Counted from the stretch's first letter, positions 1 through 8,439 are shown. The stretch: 64,000 nucleotides of DNA from Erythrobacter sp. (GCA_029937545.1 JAPYPR010000005.1:62001-126000), one strand, 5' to 3'. Program-made: numbers and translations. Notes: generated from the letters alone by a model not told the origin.

Positions 1-171
1 GACACTTTCCAGCGCCGCCGACGGCGTCTGCTCGGGAGCCGGAGCGACGAGATCGTCTTGCGTCAGACCTTCCTGCGCCAAGCCCGCTTGCGGAGCCACG
101 GCTAGCATGCCAGCCATCGCCAGACCGGCCATGGTGCGGTTCAAACCCTTGAAGAAGCCAGGAAAATTCAT
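1..171 (-). CDS. Exported protein of unknown function, N-terminus only
   Basis: The 57 visible codons begin at an ATG read from base 171 downward and run off the left edge of the window. They start with a short polar segment followed by an Ala/Gly/Met/Leu-rich hydrophobic stretch ending in GLAQE, a convincing Sec signal peptide with cleavage after LAQ. The mature start is acidic and Pro-rich (DDLVAPAPEQTP), which looks like a periplasmic linker. The function cannot be judged because the body of the protein lies outside the window. It is transcribed divergently from pyrE, and the roughly 220 bases between them must hold both promoters. Confidence 0.7.
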   Translation of the reverse strand, partial: MNFPGFFKGLNRTMAGLAMAGMLAVAPQAGLAQEGLTQDDLVAPAPEQTPSAALESV

Positions 172-393
172 CGTCTGGACGCTCTTTCGTATCTCGTTTT
201 CAGCTCGGCCCGGTGATCGTTGTAAGGACCATCGAGAATCGGCCACCCATGGTGCGACGACCCGGAAATGGGCGGGATTTGGGCTGCCCTATAGGCAGGG
301 ATGGCCCGCGCCTCAAGCGCCCAGCAGACAAAATTATGCATTACCCTTTGCCTCTTGCGCAATCGCGCGCAACACGCTTTGAGCCGGGGCGGT

Positions 394-975
394 ATGACAG
401 AAGACGAAATCCTCTCCGAATTCCGTGCCAGCGAAGCCCTGCTCGAAGGCCATTTCAAGCTCAGCAGCGGGCGGCACAGCGGGCATTATTTGCAATGCGC
501 CAGGGTGCTGATGAACCCCGAACGCGCAGGAAACCTCGCCCGGGCGCTGGCGCAAAAAATCCCCCGCGAAGTCCGTAACGAGGTCGATGCGGTGGTCAGC
601 CCGGCAATGGGCGGCCTGATCATCGGCCACGAAATGGGCCGGGCGCTGGGCAAGGACGCCATGTTTCTCGAGCGACCCGAGGGCGAGTTTCACCTGCGCC
701 GCGGGTTTCGCCTCGATCAGGGTGCCAAGGTGCTGATGGTCGAGGATGTGGTGACCACCGGCCTATCCAGCCGCGAGGCGATCGCAGCAGTGGGCCGCGA
801 AGGCGGTGAGGTCATCGCAGAATGCGCGCTGGTCGACCGCAGCAACGGATCTGCCGATCTGGGCGTGCCCTTCTTCCCGCTGATCGACATCAACTTTCCA
901 AGCTATGCGGAAGGCGAAGTGCCGGACGAGCTTGCGGCCATTCCGGTGACGAAACCGGGGAGCCGCGCCGCTTGA
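394..975 (+). CDS. pyrE: Orotate phosphoribosyltransferase
   Basis: PyrE converts orotate and PRPP to orotidine 5'-monophosphate in pyrimidine synthesis in the cytosol. The 193-residue protein carries the type I phosphoribosyltransferase PRPP loop (VLMVEDVVTTGLSS) near residues 115-128. It also has the family's SSGRHSGHYLQCARV segment near the N-terminus and AMGGLIIGHE in the middle. The ATG at 394 (MTEDEILSEF) was chosen over an in-frame start 31 codons upstream because the extra residues are low-complexity and unlike the family. The stop codon overlaps the next start (TGATG), so PyrE is the first gene of a translationally coupled run with the serine-hydrolase-like gene and pdxJ. Confidence 0.95.
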   Translation: MTEDEILSEFRASEALLEGHFKLSSGRHSGHYLQCARVLMNPERAGNLARALAQKIPREVRNEVDAVVSPAMGGLIIGHEMGRALGKDAMFLERPEGEFHLRRGFRLDQGAKVLMVEDVVTTGLSSREAIAAVGREGGEVIAECALVDRSNGSADLGVPFFPLIDINFPSYAEGEVPDELAAIPVTKPGSRAA

Positions 976-1607
976 TGCGGATTCCTGCCGGTCTGCTAGC
1001 ACTCGTCTGGTCGAGCTTCGCCAGTCCGGCGCTGGCCTGCGCTGTACAGCCTGTACCGATACTTGGCGACGGGGCTGCCGGGCCAGTGCGCCCGCAATTC
1101 TATGCCGCGCTCGATCCAGCGATCGCTGACGATTTTTCCGGCGAGGTCCAGCTGTACCGCCACGGCAGCCCGCAGGATGCGAACGGCGTTCCCGATTTCT
1201 ATTCGACCGGACCGAGCGGGGTCGAATGGTGCCTTGCCGGACGCAGCGCGCCGCCGGATGAAGGCTGGAGCTACAACTATTGCGAGTACATCGTGCTCGG
1301 CGCGGTGCTGGAGTTGGTGACCGGCAGACCGATTGGCACCCTGATTGGCGAACGCCTTCGTGCTGCCGGTGTCCAGGGCCCGATGCTCGCCACCCGGCGA
1401 CCGCGCAGCCTCGCGCGCAGTGGCGCGGACTTCCCCTTCGACATTTCTCGCTACGGTGCTTCGGCAGGAATCGTCGGGTCCGTGAACGACATCATCGCCT
1501 TTGATCGCGCGCTGCTCGACGAGGATTTCGAATTCGGCGAACTGTGGCAGAAGCAGGGGTGGTCGTTCGACACCCTTTCCGCCGCGGTGTGTGGAGACGC
1601 GACATGA
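975..1607 (+). CDS. Secreted protein with remnant serine beta-lactamase-like fold
   Basis: This 210-residue protein has a signal peptide (hydrophobic residues 4-20, cleavage near SPALA). Its middle reads like the Tyr-region helix of serine hydrolases/class C beta-lactamases (YIVLGAVLELVTGRPIGTL, about residues 102-120). However, I see no upstream S-x-x-K nucleophile motif, the expected Y-x-N triad reads Y-N-Y, and the protein is roughly half the family length. It is therefore probably a shortened, non-catalytic relative, or a degraded but still open gene. It overlaps pyrE (TGATG) and pdxJ (ATGA), so it is translated as part of that operon. A structural or binding role is possible; I cannot name one. 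Confidence 0.65.
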   Translation: MRIPAGLLALVWSSFASPALACAVQPVPILGDGAAGPVRPQFYAALDPAIADDFSGEVQLYRHGSPQDANGVPDFYSTGPSGVEWCLAGRSAPPDEGWSYNYCEYIVLGAVLELVTGRPIGTLIGERLRAAGVQGPMLATRRPRSLARSGADFPFDISRYGASAGIVGSVNDIIAFDRALLDEDFEFGELWQKQGWSFDTLSAAVCGDAT

Positions 1608-2359
1608 GTAATGGATCTAGCCCCGGAAAGCTACGCCTCGGCGTAAACATCGATCACGTAGCGACCATCCGCAACGCGCGCGGCGGCGACCATCCCGATC
1701 CGGTGCGCGCGGCAGAAATCGTCGCCAGCGTTGGCGGTGACGGGATCACGGCGCATCTGCGCGAGGACCGGCGACATATCCGCGATGCCGATCTTCGGCG
1801 CATCCAGCAGGCCACCGACCTGCCGTTGAACCTGGAGATGGCGGCGACCGAGGAAATGCTCGACATCGCCCTCGCCCACAAACCGCATGCGGCCTGCATC
1901 GTGCCCGAAAAGCGCGAGGAGCGCACGACCGAAGGCGGGCTGGATGCGGCGGGACTTCACAATACGCTGACGCCGATCGTCTGGAAGCTGAAAGACAACG
2001 GCATCCGCGTCTCGCTGTTCATCGAACCGGACGAGCGGCAATTAGAAGCGGCTGAGCGCCTCGGTGTGCCGGTTGTGGAGTTCCATACCGGGGAATATGC
2101 CCATGCCGGTCTCGACGGCGACGCCGAGCGCGAGGCGCGAGAGTTGGAGCGCATCAAAGCCATGTCCGCAGCGGCGCGCAGTGTCGGGATCGAACCGCAT
2201 GCGGGCCACGGGCTGACCTACGAAAACGTGAAACCCGTCGCCGCCGTTCCCGAGCTGGCCGAGTTGAATATCGGGCATTACCTCGTTGGCGAGGCGGTGT
2301 TCGTCGGTCTGGAAGATGCCGTGCGACGGATGCGCATATTGATGGATGAGGCAAGGTAG
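1604..2359 (+). CDS. pdxJ: Pyridoxine 5'-phosphate synthase
   Basis: PdxJ condenses 1-deoxy-xylulose 5-phosphate with 3-amino-2-oxopropyl phosphate to make pyridoxine 5'-phosphate, the last ring-forming step of DXP-dependent vitamin B6 synthesis. The 251-residue protein is full length. It shows the signature [17 protein letters not shown] at the N-terminus, EMAATEEM, the VSLFIEPD strand, and the C-terminal glycine-rich [11 protein letters not shown] and [12 protein letters not shown] segments of the TIM barrel. The ATG at 1604 overlaps the preceding stop (ATGA). A longer in-frame start 20 codons upstream lies inside the previous gene and adds residues unlike the family. A long palindrome follows before acpS. 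Confidence 0.96.
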   Translation: MSNGSSPGKLRLGVNIDHVATIRNARGGDHPDPVRAAEIVASVGGDGITAHLREDRRHIRDADLRRIQQATDLPLNLEMAATEEMLDIALAHKPHAACIVPEKREERTTEGGLDAAGLHNTLTPIVWKLKDNGIRVSLFIEPDERQLEAAERLGVPVVEFHTGEYAHAGLDGDAEREARELERIKAMSAAARSVGIEPHAGHGLTYENVKPVAAVPELAELNIGHYLVGEAVFVGLEDAVRRMRILMDEAR

Positions 2360-2394
2360 ATGGCGACTATTCGCTCCCTTTGGTCGCTGCGCCC

Positions 2395-2473
2395 GGCACC
2401 GGCCCGCACCCCCTCCCTGCCACCTATAAGATACGGTGCCGTGGGTGGCCGGGAGGGGACGTGGGCCGGTGCC
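2395..2473. repeat. Large GC-rich palindrome between pdxJ and acpS
   Basis: Bases 2395-2423 and 2445-2473 are 29-base imperfect inverted arms. The outer eleven bases are GGCACCGGCCC on the left and GGGCCGGTGCC on the right, and the pairing continues inward through a CCCTCCC/GGGAGGG-like run to a loop of about 21 bases. The element lies inside an operon, 35 bases after the pdxJ stop and 20 bases before the acpS start. There is no T-tract, so it is not an obvious intrinsic terminator. It resembles REP-type palindromic units. Copies elsewhere in the genome would be needed to call it a repeat family. Confidence 0.7.
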
Positions 2474-2493
2474 GCGACCGTCAGGAGAAAAAC

Positions 2494-2895
2494 GTGATCA
2501 TCGGCGTCGGCTCCGACCTGTGCAATATCGAGCGAATCCAGAACTCTCTCGACCGTTTCGGAGAGCGGTTCGAGAACCGCGTCTTTACCGAGATCGAACG
2601 CGCCAAGGCGCGGCGGCGGCCGTTCACCATCGCAGGCACCTATGCCAAGCGGTTTGCAGCCAAGGAGGCCTTCTCCAAAGCGGTCGGCACGGGCTTCCGG
2701 CGCGGGGTCTTCATGAAGGACATCGGAGTCGTGAACGCCAAGTCCGGTGCGCCCACGCTGGCGCTCACCGGCGGCGCTGCAATCCGGCTTGCGGAAATGG
2801 TGCCGGAGGGCCATGAGGCGCGCATTCATCTTACCCTCACGGACGATCACCCATGGGCACAGGCCTATGTGATCATCGAGGCCCTTCCCGCATGA
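2494..2895 (+). CDS. acpS: Holo-[acyl-carrier-protein] synthase
   Basis: AcpS transfers 4'-phosphopantetheine from CoA to the serine of acyl carrier protein, activating fatty acid synthesis. The 133-residue protein begins with the family's [14 protein letters not shown], in which the aspartate is a Mg ligand, and contains [15 protein letters not shown] with the second acidic metal ligand. It ends with [22 protein letters not shown] start at 2494 was chosen because it is preceded at six bases by AGGAG (2483-2487) and gives the usual family N-terminus. Longer in-frame starts would translate the upstream palindrome. The stop overlaps lepB (ATGA). Confidence 0.95.
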   Translation: MIIGVGSDLCNIERIQNSLDRFGERFENRVFTEIERAKARRRPFTIAGTYAKRFAAKEAFSKAVGTGFRRGVFMKDIGVVNAKSGAPTLALTGGAAIRLAEMVPEGHEARIHLTLTDDHPWAQAYVIIEALPA

Positions 2896-3776
2896 GTACC
2901 GGCACACCGGCAATGAACGACATCGCCAAGTCTTCCGACACCAAGGACGAAAAGGTCGACTGGCTCGCGGAAATCCGCGGCCTTGCGCTGATGCTGCTGG
3001 CGGTCTTCGCGTTTCACAGCTTTATTGCCAAGCCGTTCTACATCCCGTCCGAATCGATGATGCCGAACCTGCTGGTCGGCGACCGGCTGATCGTCAGCAA
3101 ATACCCCTATGGCTGGAACTGGTCATCGATCAGTTTCCACCTTGCCCCGCGCGGCGACTGGCGGGTGATGGGCGATACGCCCGAATATGGCGATATCGTG
3201 ATCCCCGTTCACCCCGAACGGGACGAGGATTACATCAAGCGCGTCGTCGCGCTGCCCGGCGACCGGATCGCGGTGCGCGGCGGTCAAATCATCCTCAACG
3301 GGACACCGATCGAACAGCGGGTGGAGCCTGCGCTCGACCTGCCTCTGGATGCGAATTCGCGCTGCGACGGCTTCAATCTCGATAATTTCCGCGCCCGCAA
3401 CGACGCCGGGGAGCTGGTCTGCCGCGTGCCGGTGATGCGCGAGACTCTGCCCAATGGCGCGACCTATCTGGTGATCGACCATACCCGCACGGCGCTCGAC
3501 AATTTCCCCGAGATCACCGTGCCGGACGGCGAGGTCTTCGTGATGGGCGACAATCGCGATCATTCCTCCGACAGCCGCGAGCTCGCCAGTTCGCGCGGCC
3601 TGCTGGGTCCGATCCCGCTGGAGAACATCGGCGGTCGCGCGGAATTCATCACCTTCTCGCTCGACGGAACGACCACACTCAACCCGGTGACCTGGTGGAC
3701 GAGCCTGCGCGAAGGGCGCGCCTGGTCGACGCTGCGCCCGGCGGTTGTGGAACGCCGAAGCGCCGCGGCGAGTTGA
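2892..3776 (+). CDS. lepB: Signal peptidase I
   Basis: LepB is the inner-membrane serine protease that removes signal peptides from exported proteins. The 294-residue protein has a charged N-terminus, one clear membrane helix at about residues 34-48, and the catalytic serine at about residue 55 in [13 protein letters not shown]. The general-base lysine is at about residue 116 in [11 protein letters not shown], and the [11 protein letters not shown] box lies near the C-terminus. It is longer than minimal Gram-positive enzymes because of a loop around residues 140-200, as is usual for proteobacteria. The ATG at 2892 overlaps the acpS stop; a second ATG at 2913 is also possible. Confidence 0.95.
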   Translation: MSTGTPAMNDIAKSSDTKDEKVDWLAEIRGLALMLLAVFAFHSFIAKPFYIPSESMMPNLLVGDRLIVSKYPYGWNWSSISFHLAPRGDWRVMGDTPEYGDIVIPVHPERDEDYIKRVVALPGDRIAVRGGQIILNGTPIEQRVEPALDLPLDANSRCDGFNLDNFRARNDAGELVCRVPVMRETLPNGATYLVIDHTRTALDNFPEITVPDGEVFVMGDNRDHSSDSRELASSRGLLGPIPLENIGGRAEFITFSLDGTTTLNPVTWWTSLREGRAWSTLRPAVVERRSAAAS

Positions 3777-3802
3777 TCCCTTCGAACAGGGGAGCAAACA
3801 AG

Positions 3803-4906
3803 ATGCCTGACAGCGATCGCAGCGACCTCGGCAGGAGCCCGACCCGGATCGACAGCAGGGCACTTCGCCTCGAAATCGGGAAGGCCTTTACCTGGGGGAT
3901 CGTAATCGGCCTGCTGGTTCTGGCGGTCTACATCTCGCAATCGCTGCTCGTGATCTTCGGGGCCATGGTATTCGGCGCGCTGATCGATGGCGGAGCGCGC
4001 CTCCTGGCCCGCATCCTGCCGATCGCACGCGGTTTCCGCATCGCCATCGTGCTGTTGCTTACGGTCGCCTTCCTGCTCTGGCTCGGCTATTTTGCGGGCT
4101 CCCAGATCTCGCAGCAGGCGGCGCAGTTCCCCAGTATCGTCACCGAGCAGATCGGCCGCACGATCGGCTGGCTGCAGTCGAGGGGCTTTGCGGTCGAGTC
4201 CGGCGATATTCGCAGCTTCGCGGGATCGCTGGCAAGCGGCGTGGGCACGGTAACGCAGGCCATCGGCGGTGTCGTCGGCGGGCTCACGACGCTGTTCCTC
4301 ATCATGATAATCGGCATCTATTTTGCCGTCGATCCCGACATCTACGAGCGCGGAGCGGCCTGGATGATTCCGGCGCGCCATCGCGATGCCTTTTACGACA
4401 CCTTCAGCCACATGGCGAAGACCTTGCGTCGCCTGCTGGCCGGACGTCTGCTCGGCATGTTGTTCGAAGGGTTCTTCACCTGGATCATGCTGGCCTTCGG
4501 CGGAATGTTGATCGGTATCGATCCGGTGCCGATGGCTGCCCTACTCGGCTTGCTCACGGGCCTGCTCGCCTTCATCCCCAATATCGGCGCGATCACATCG
4601 GGCGTGCTGATGGTGCTGGTCGGCTTCTCCGGCGGTACCGACATGGGGCTTTATACGATCTTCGTCTATTTCCTGGTCCAGAACTTCGACGGCTACGTCA
4701 TAATTCCGATGATCGCGAAAAAAACCGTCGATCTCGCGCCCGCGCTCGTATTGTCGGCGCAGCTGATCTTCGGCGTGCTGTTCGGGATTCTCGGGATCGC
4801 GCTCGCCGATCCGCTGCTGGCGATGATCAAGACCGCCTTGCAGCGCCGTTCTGCTCGAATGGAGGACGTGGACGACGTGAAGAAATTCGAACCGAAGGAC
4901 GCCTGA
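3803..4906 (+). CDS. AI-2E family transporter (PerM/YdiK-like)
   Basis: This 367-residue inner-membrane protein has about eight hydrophobic helices. The pairs at residues 30-80 and the GLLTGLLAFIPNIGAITSG motif near residue 255 are diagnostic of the AI-2E exporter/UPF0118 family. Members include TqsA, implicated in AI-2 export, and Na+/H+ or Na+/Li+ antiporters, so the substrate cannot be assigned. A soluble segment of about 80 residues (about 85-165) lies between the second and third helices. The start at 3803 is supported by GGGGAG at 3789-3794, nine bases upstream. It sits 26 bases after lepB and 4 bases before the DUF3089 gene, probably in the same transcript. Confidence 0.85.
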   Translation: MPDSDRSDLGRSPTRIDSRALRLEIGKAFTWGIVIGLLVLAVYISQSLLVIFGAMVFGALIDGGARLLARILPIARGFRIAIVLLLTVAFLLWLGYFAGSQISQQAAQFPSIVTEQIGRTIGWLQSRGFAVESGDIRSFAGSLASGVGTVTQAIGGVVGGLTTLFLIMIIGIYFAVDPDIYERGAAWMIPARHRDAFYDTFSHMAKTLRRLLAGRLLGMLFEGFFTWIMLAFGGMLIGIDPVPMAALLGLLTGLLAFIPNIGAITSGVLMVLVGFSGGTDMGLYTIFVYFLVQNFDGYVIIPMIAKKTVDLAPALVLSAQLIFGVLFGILGIALADPLLAMIKTALQRRSARMEDVDDVKKFEPKDA

Positions 4907-4910
4907 ACGC

Positions 4911-6152
4911 ATGGTCCGCAAGTTTCTCTACATCGTCTCGTCCCTAATCGCGCTGGTCATCGTCGGCGGCATCGCGCTGTCGATCTGGTCTCGTGAGGCG
5001 ACCGAGATCGCTTTCGTACCACGCGGCGATTTCGTCGAGCAGGAGCCGTTGGACCAGAACGCGTATCAGGACCCTGCAATGTGGTATTCGCGCCCCGGCC
5101 TCGGCGCGAACGATCCGGCACGCTATCAACCCGCAGTGGCCGAAACCTCCCCCGATCCGGCGGAGCGCACACCGTCGCCCGATACGCCCGCCGCCGAACA
5201 GAGCCTCGATCGCGGCGTCCCGCAGGTGGGCATCAACTCGCAGCCCGGCGAGATAGCGAACCCGCGCGAACTGCCCGACTTCGCCGTCTTCTTCGTGCCC
5301 CCGACCAGCTATACCAAGGGCGCTTTGGGCGACTGGAACGCGCCGCTGAACGATGCCGATACCGACCAGCTGGCACGCGTGTTCCTGCGCGGCCTCGCGA
5401 GCCCGTTCAATCGTGCCGACGAGGTCTGGGCGCCAAAATACCGTCAGGCAGCGGTCGGCGCTTTCCTGACCGATCGCGAAGAAGCCACACGCGCCATCGA
5501 TGCCGCCTATGCGGATGTCGAACAGGCGTTCCGCTATTTCGTCGAGAGCGTGGGATCGGACAAGCCGATCGTGCTGGCAGGGCACAGCCAAGGCGCGGCC
5601 CATGTTTTGCGCTTGCTGCGTGACGTTGTCGCTGGAACCGAGCTGGAACCACGGATCGCGGCCGTCTACGCGCCCGGCTGGCCGATTTCGCTGGCGCACG
5701 ACCTACCTGCCCTGCCCCTCCCCGCTTGCGCATCGCCCGGCCAGTCCGGCTGCATCGTCAGCTACCTCAGCTTCGCGGACGACGGCGATCCGGGCCAGCT
5801 ACTCACGCGCTATAGCCAGATGCCGGGCCTCGATGGTCAGCCGCGCGGGACCGAGGACCCGGTGCTCTGCGTCAATCCGCTGACCGGCATGGCCGGCGGC
5901 TCCGCGCCTGCCAGCGACAATCTCGGCACGCTGGTGCCGGAAGACAGCTTGGCCACGGCGGAGCTTGTCTCAGGGGCTGTCGGCGCGCGCTGCGGCGAGA
6001 ACGGCATTCTCTACATCGGCGATCCGCCCGAACTGGGCCAGGGCGTGCTCCCGGGTGGGAATTATCACGTATATGACATTCCGCTGTTCTGGAAAAATTT
6101 GCAGGAAGACGTGGTGCGGCGGGTGACGGCATGGAAGCCCGCGCAATCGTAA
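4911..6152 (+). CDS. DUF3089 alpha/beta hydrolase-like protein
   Basis: The 413-residue protein has an N-terminal membrane anchor or uncleaved signal (residues 4-27) and a Pro-rich linker. This is followed by an alpha/beta hydrolase core with the nucleophile elbow GHSQGA at about residue 223 and FAVFFVPPTSYTKG near residue 125. This arrangement matches the DUF3089 family, predicted serine hydrolases of unknown substrate. It most likely faces the periplasm, tethered by the anchor. Its 3' end overlaps ruvX by 22 bases, so the two are expressed together. The enzymatic role is inferred from the GxSxG motif only. Confidence 0.82.
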   Translation: MVRKFLYIVSSLIALVIVGGIALSIWSREATEIAFVPRGDFVEQEPLDQNAYQDPAMWYSRPGLGANDPARYQPAVAETSPDPAERTPSPDTPAAEQSLDRGVPQVGINSQPGEIANPRELPDFAVFFVPPTSYTKGALGDWNAPLNDADTDQLARVFLRGLASPFNRADEVWAPKYRQAAVGAFLTDREEATRAIDAAYADVEQAFRYFVESVGSDKPIVLAGHSQGAAHVLRLLRDVVAGTELEPRIAAVYAPGWPISLAHDLPALPLPACASPGQSGCIVSYLSFADDGDPGQLLTRYSQMPGLDGQPRGTEDPVLCVNPLTGMAGGSAPASDNLGTLVPEDSLATAELVSGAVGARCGENGILYIGDPPELGQGVLPGGNYHVYDIPLFWKNLQEDVVRRVTAWKPAQS

Positions 6153-6616
6153 CCGACAACGCGCTGGAATATGGCAACGCGCTGCCCGATGGCGGCGCCT
6201 TGCTGGGGCTCGATGTCGGTACGAATACCGTCGGCATTGCCACCTGCGACCGTGAGTGGCGCTTTGCGACGGCGGGCAAGACGCTGCAACGCGGCAAGTT
6301 CGGCAAGGACAGCGAGAGCTTGCGCGCGCTGGCGACCGAGCGCGGCATCAAGGGCGTCGTCATCGGCCTGCCGCGCAATATGGACGGCAGCGAAGGCCCG
6401 CGCGCGCAGGCAAGCCGCGCCTACGCCCGCAACGTCGCGCTGGCGCTCGGCCTGCCGGTGCTGCTGTGGGACGAGCGCTGGTCCACCGCCAGTGCCGAGG
6501 GCGCGATGATCGCGCAGGACATGAGCCGCGCCAAGCGCGCCGCACGCATCGACAGCCACGCTGCCGCGATCATCCTGCAAGGTGCGATCGACACGCTGGC
6601 TGGCGGCGGGTTCTAG
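6131..6616 (+). CDS. ruvX: Putative pre-16S rRNA nuclease / Holliday junction resolvase RuvX (YqgF)
   Basis: This 161-residue RNase H-fold protein shows LGLDVGTNTVGIATCD with the first catalytic aspartate and GVVIGLPRNMDGSEGPRAQ in the middle. LWDERWSTASAE carries the catalytic glutamate, and RIDSHAAAIILQ the last aspartate. YqgF proteins process the 5' end of 16S rRNA in E. coli and have been proposed as resolvases. The start lies inside the preceding gene, and a roughly 18-residue lead precedes the core. An alternative later start is not obvious. Confidence 0.92.
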   Translation: MEARAIVTDNALEYGNALPDGGALLGLDVGTNTVGIATCDREWRFATAGKTLQRGKFGKDSESLRALATERGIKGVVIGLPRNMDGSEGPRAQASRAYARNVALALGLPVLLWDERWSTASAEGAMIAQDMSRAKRAARIDSHAAAIILQGAIDTLAGGGF

Positions 6617-6736
6617 GCGGCGAGCGCTTTTCGCCGTAAGGCGGCCTCACCCGCGAAAAGGCGGCTGTCGCTGACCTCCGCCTCGCGCCACAGTGCCTCG
6701 CGCTTTCGGTCTCGCGATTAGCGATCACGCGAGGCA
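6613..6736 (-). pseudogene. Short coding-like fragment downstream of the decayed 6.7-7.3 kb gene
   Basis: Reading the minus strand from just after the TGA at 6737-6739, an ATG opens a few codons in one frame. The coding-looking stretch REALWREAEVSDSRLFAGE then continues in a different frame to a TAG at 6613-6615. That second frame has a TAA shortly upstream and no start of its own. The most economical reading is a small gene with one frameshift, coupled to the decayed gene before it. Its stop overlaps the convergent ruvX stop by two bases. I do not recognise the product. Confidence 0.4.
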
Positions 6737-7275
6737 TCACGCGGCCTCCTGCTGCTCGAATTGCGGATAAGCTTCTATCAATTGCGTGCAGCGCCTGCGC
6801 GGGCGTAGCCAACGCATGCTCAGGCGCTTGGGCGATGCACAGCAGTTCCGCAAATCCGGTGGCCGTATCGAGCGCGAGGCATTCGCGCAAACCCGGGGTC
6901 TGCCGTTGTCTCATCATATGCAATCAGGACCAGCGCCGCCCTGCCGCGCGTGGCGCGCTGCAGTATCGAGGTTCCGCCGTTCTTCTGATGACGGAAGGGC
7001 ATATGCGCGAGAGGCTCATCGCCCAAAGACCTGCCCATTCCTTCGATCAACGGTTCGATCAGCGCCGAAGCGCCATCGAGCGTCACGGCGGCCCGCGCAA
7101 GATAGCTGCAATCTTCAAAGTCCGCACCCGCGCCATATTCGGCCAACCCTGCCAACACATCGCCGACCGGCTTGCTGGCAAGCCAGTCTTCGCGGACCTG
7201 CTCGACTCGCAACTGCGCGCGGCGCAGCGCGGACGGATTTCCGCACAGCGCCGCAATTCTCTCGTCTATCTGCAC
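6737..7275 (-). pseudogene. Decayed cytosolic protein gene, frameshifted and internally deleted
   Basis: A GTG at 7275 starts a good reading frame (MQIDERIAALCGNPSAL) for about 120 codons to near base 6915. The coding character then jumps to the +1 frame (LRECLALDTATGFAELLCIA). It jumps again near base 6783 into QLIEAYPQFEQQEAA, ending at the TGA at 6737-6739. Restoring two bases at the last junction joins ALHA to QLIEAY smoothly. The join at about 6915 looks like a deletion of the middle of a longer gene, because a variable N-terminal domain abuts a helical, HEAT-like C-terminus. The first frame alone would encode 151 residues with a spurious tail. Product unknown. Confidence 0.6.
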
Positions 7276-7285
7276 CTCGGGGACC

Positions 7286-7441
7286 TTAGCCCGGGACCTG
7301 CCGGGTCACGTCGTAGACGTAGACCATGATCACGATCAGCCTGTCGCCGGTCGCGGGTCCGGAGGCAAGGGCGCTGCCGAACAGGCCGGTGACCTGGTCT
7401 GGCCCCGGAAGGCTGGCGATGTCGATAGAGGATAGTTTCAT
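7286..7441 (-). CDS. 51-residue protein of unknown function
   Basis: An ATG read from base 7441 downward encodes 51 residues ending at the TAA at 7286-7288. A GGAG Shine-Dalgarno (about 7451-7454) lies nine bases upstream. The sequence starts MKLSSIDIASLPG and ends with a hydrophobic stretch DRLIVIMVYVYD plus a short polar tail. It is too short for most gene callers. It sits only ten bases upstream of the GTG of the decayed gene and looks like the first gene of that operon. The good ribosome site and clean frame contrast with the broken gene behind it. Function unknown. Confidence 0.6.
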   Translation of the reverse strand: MKLSSIDIASLPGPDQVTGLFGSALASGPATGDRLIVIMVYVYDVTRQVPG

Positions 7442-7574
7442 CGATTTTCACTCCAATTTGCCGACCGTGCGACCCCATGCCTCGGCTCGGCATCCCGAAG
7501 CGTGCCAAGCGGTCCGCCGCGCTTGAAATTAAAACATTGTAAGTCGGCGGAACCCCGCGCTATCGGGCACCGCG

Positions 7575-8033
7575 ATGACCGGCGAAGAACTTAAATTCGA
7601 TCCTGCGGAGGCGACCAAGTTCTTTACCGCGCGCGGGCATTCGGGCTGGCTCGGCCTCACCTATTGCGACCATGGCGACGATTGGGTGGAGCTGGAGCTG
7701 CCCTGGCGCGAGGACCTGCTCGGCGAAGAGGGGCAACGGGTGCTTGCCTCCGGCCCGATCCTCAGCCTGATGGACATGGCCAGCGGCATGGCGATCTGGC
7801 GGACGCTGGACGAGTTCAGCGCCATCGCCACGCTCGACCTCAGGGTGGACTACGTGCGCCCGGCGCGCGAAGGGGCGAGCGTCTTCGGTCGCTCGCAATG
7901 CTATCGCCTCACTCGCAGCGCGGCTTTCGTCCGCGGTCTTGCCCATGATGGCGACGCGGGCGATCCGGTCGCGCATATCCAGGCCGTCTTCATGAAGATC
8001 GCGCCACAAGGTCCGGTGGTGCCGAATGGCTGA
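7575..8033 (+). CDS. PaaI-type hotdog thioesterase
   Basis: The 152-residue protein fits the single hotdog domain of the PaaI/YbgC group. It has a Gly/Leu-rich LGLTYCDHGDDWVELELPW strand, then the long central helix preceded by LASGPILSLMDMASGMA, where the catalytic acid of this family normally lies. RVDYVRPAREGASVFG forms the dimer-interface strands. Such enzymes hydrolyse acyl-CoA thioesters, often aryl- or hydroxyaryl-CoA. It overlaps a second hotdog gene by eight bases, so the two are probably made together and might form a heteromer. The specific substrate cannot be read from sequence. Confidence 0.85.
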   Translation: MTGEELKFDPAEATKFFTARGHSGWLGLTYCDHGDDWVELELPWREDLLGEEGQRVLASGPILSLMDMASGMAIWRTLDEFSAIATLDLRVDYVRPAREGASVFGRSQCYRLTRSAAFVRGLAHDGDAGDPVAHIQAVFMKIAPQGPVVPNG

Positions 8034-8436
8034 GCCGACCGATATGGATGCGCTGACTCCCTATGCACGCTCGCTCGGGATCCATCTGGAGCGTTGGGAA
8101 GATGATGACACCCCCGTGATGCGGGTGGAGTTCGACGAGACGGTCGAGGGCCGCCCCGGCCATTATCACGGTGGGGCGACCGGAGGTTTGCTCGAGACCG
8201 CAGGCTACGCACTACTCAGGGCCGAGCTGGAGCACCGAGATCGGTCCGCCGTACTCAAGCCGATCAACATCACGGTGCAGTATCTCGCGGCAGGCAAGAA
8301 CCAGGCAACCTATGCCAAGGCCCGCATCACCAAGTTCGGTCGCCGCAGCGCGAATATCACGGTGGAAGCGTGGCAGGACGATCCGACGCGACCGATCGCC
8401 ACGGCAGTCATGAACGTGCTGATGGCCGAAAGCTGA
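8026..8436 (+). CDS. Second PaaI-type hotdog thioesterase
   Basis: This 136-residue protein has the same hotdog layout as its upstream neighbour: GHYHGGATGGLLETAGYALL forms the central helix with the HGG turn typical of PaaI thioesterases, followed by NITVQYLAAGKNQATYAKA. The HGG motif is present here but degenerate in the first gene, so this copy is the better candidate for an active enzyme. The start at 8026 overlaps the preceding gene by eight bases. It ends four bases before the convergent penicillin-binding protein gene. Confidence 0.85.
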   Translation: MAEPTDMDALTPYARSLGIHLERWEDDDTPVMRVEFDETVEGRPGHYHGGATGGLLETAGYALLRAELEHRDRSAVLKPINITVQYLAAGKNQATYAKARITKFGRRSANITVEAWQDDPTRPIATAVMNVLMAES

Positions 8437-8439
8437 CGC

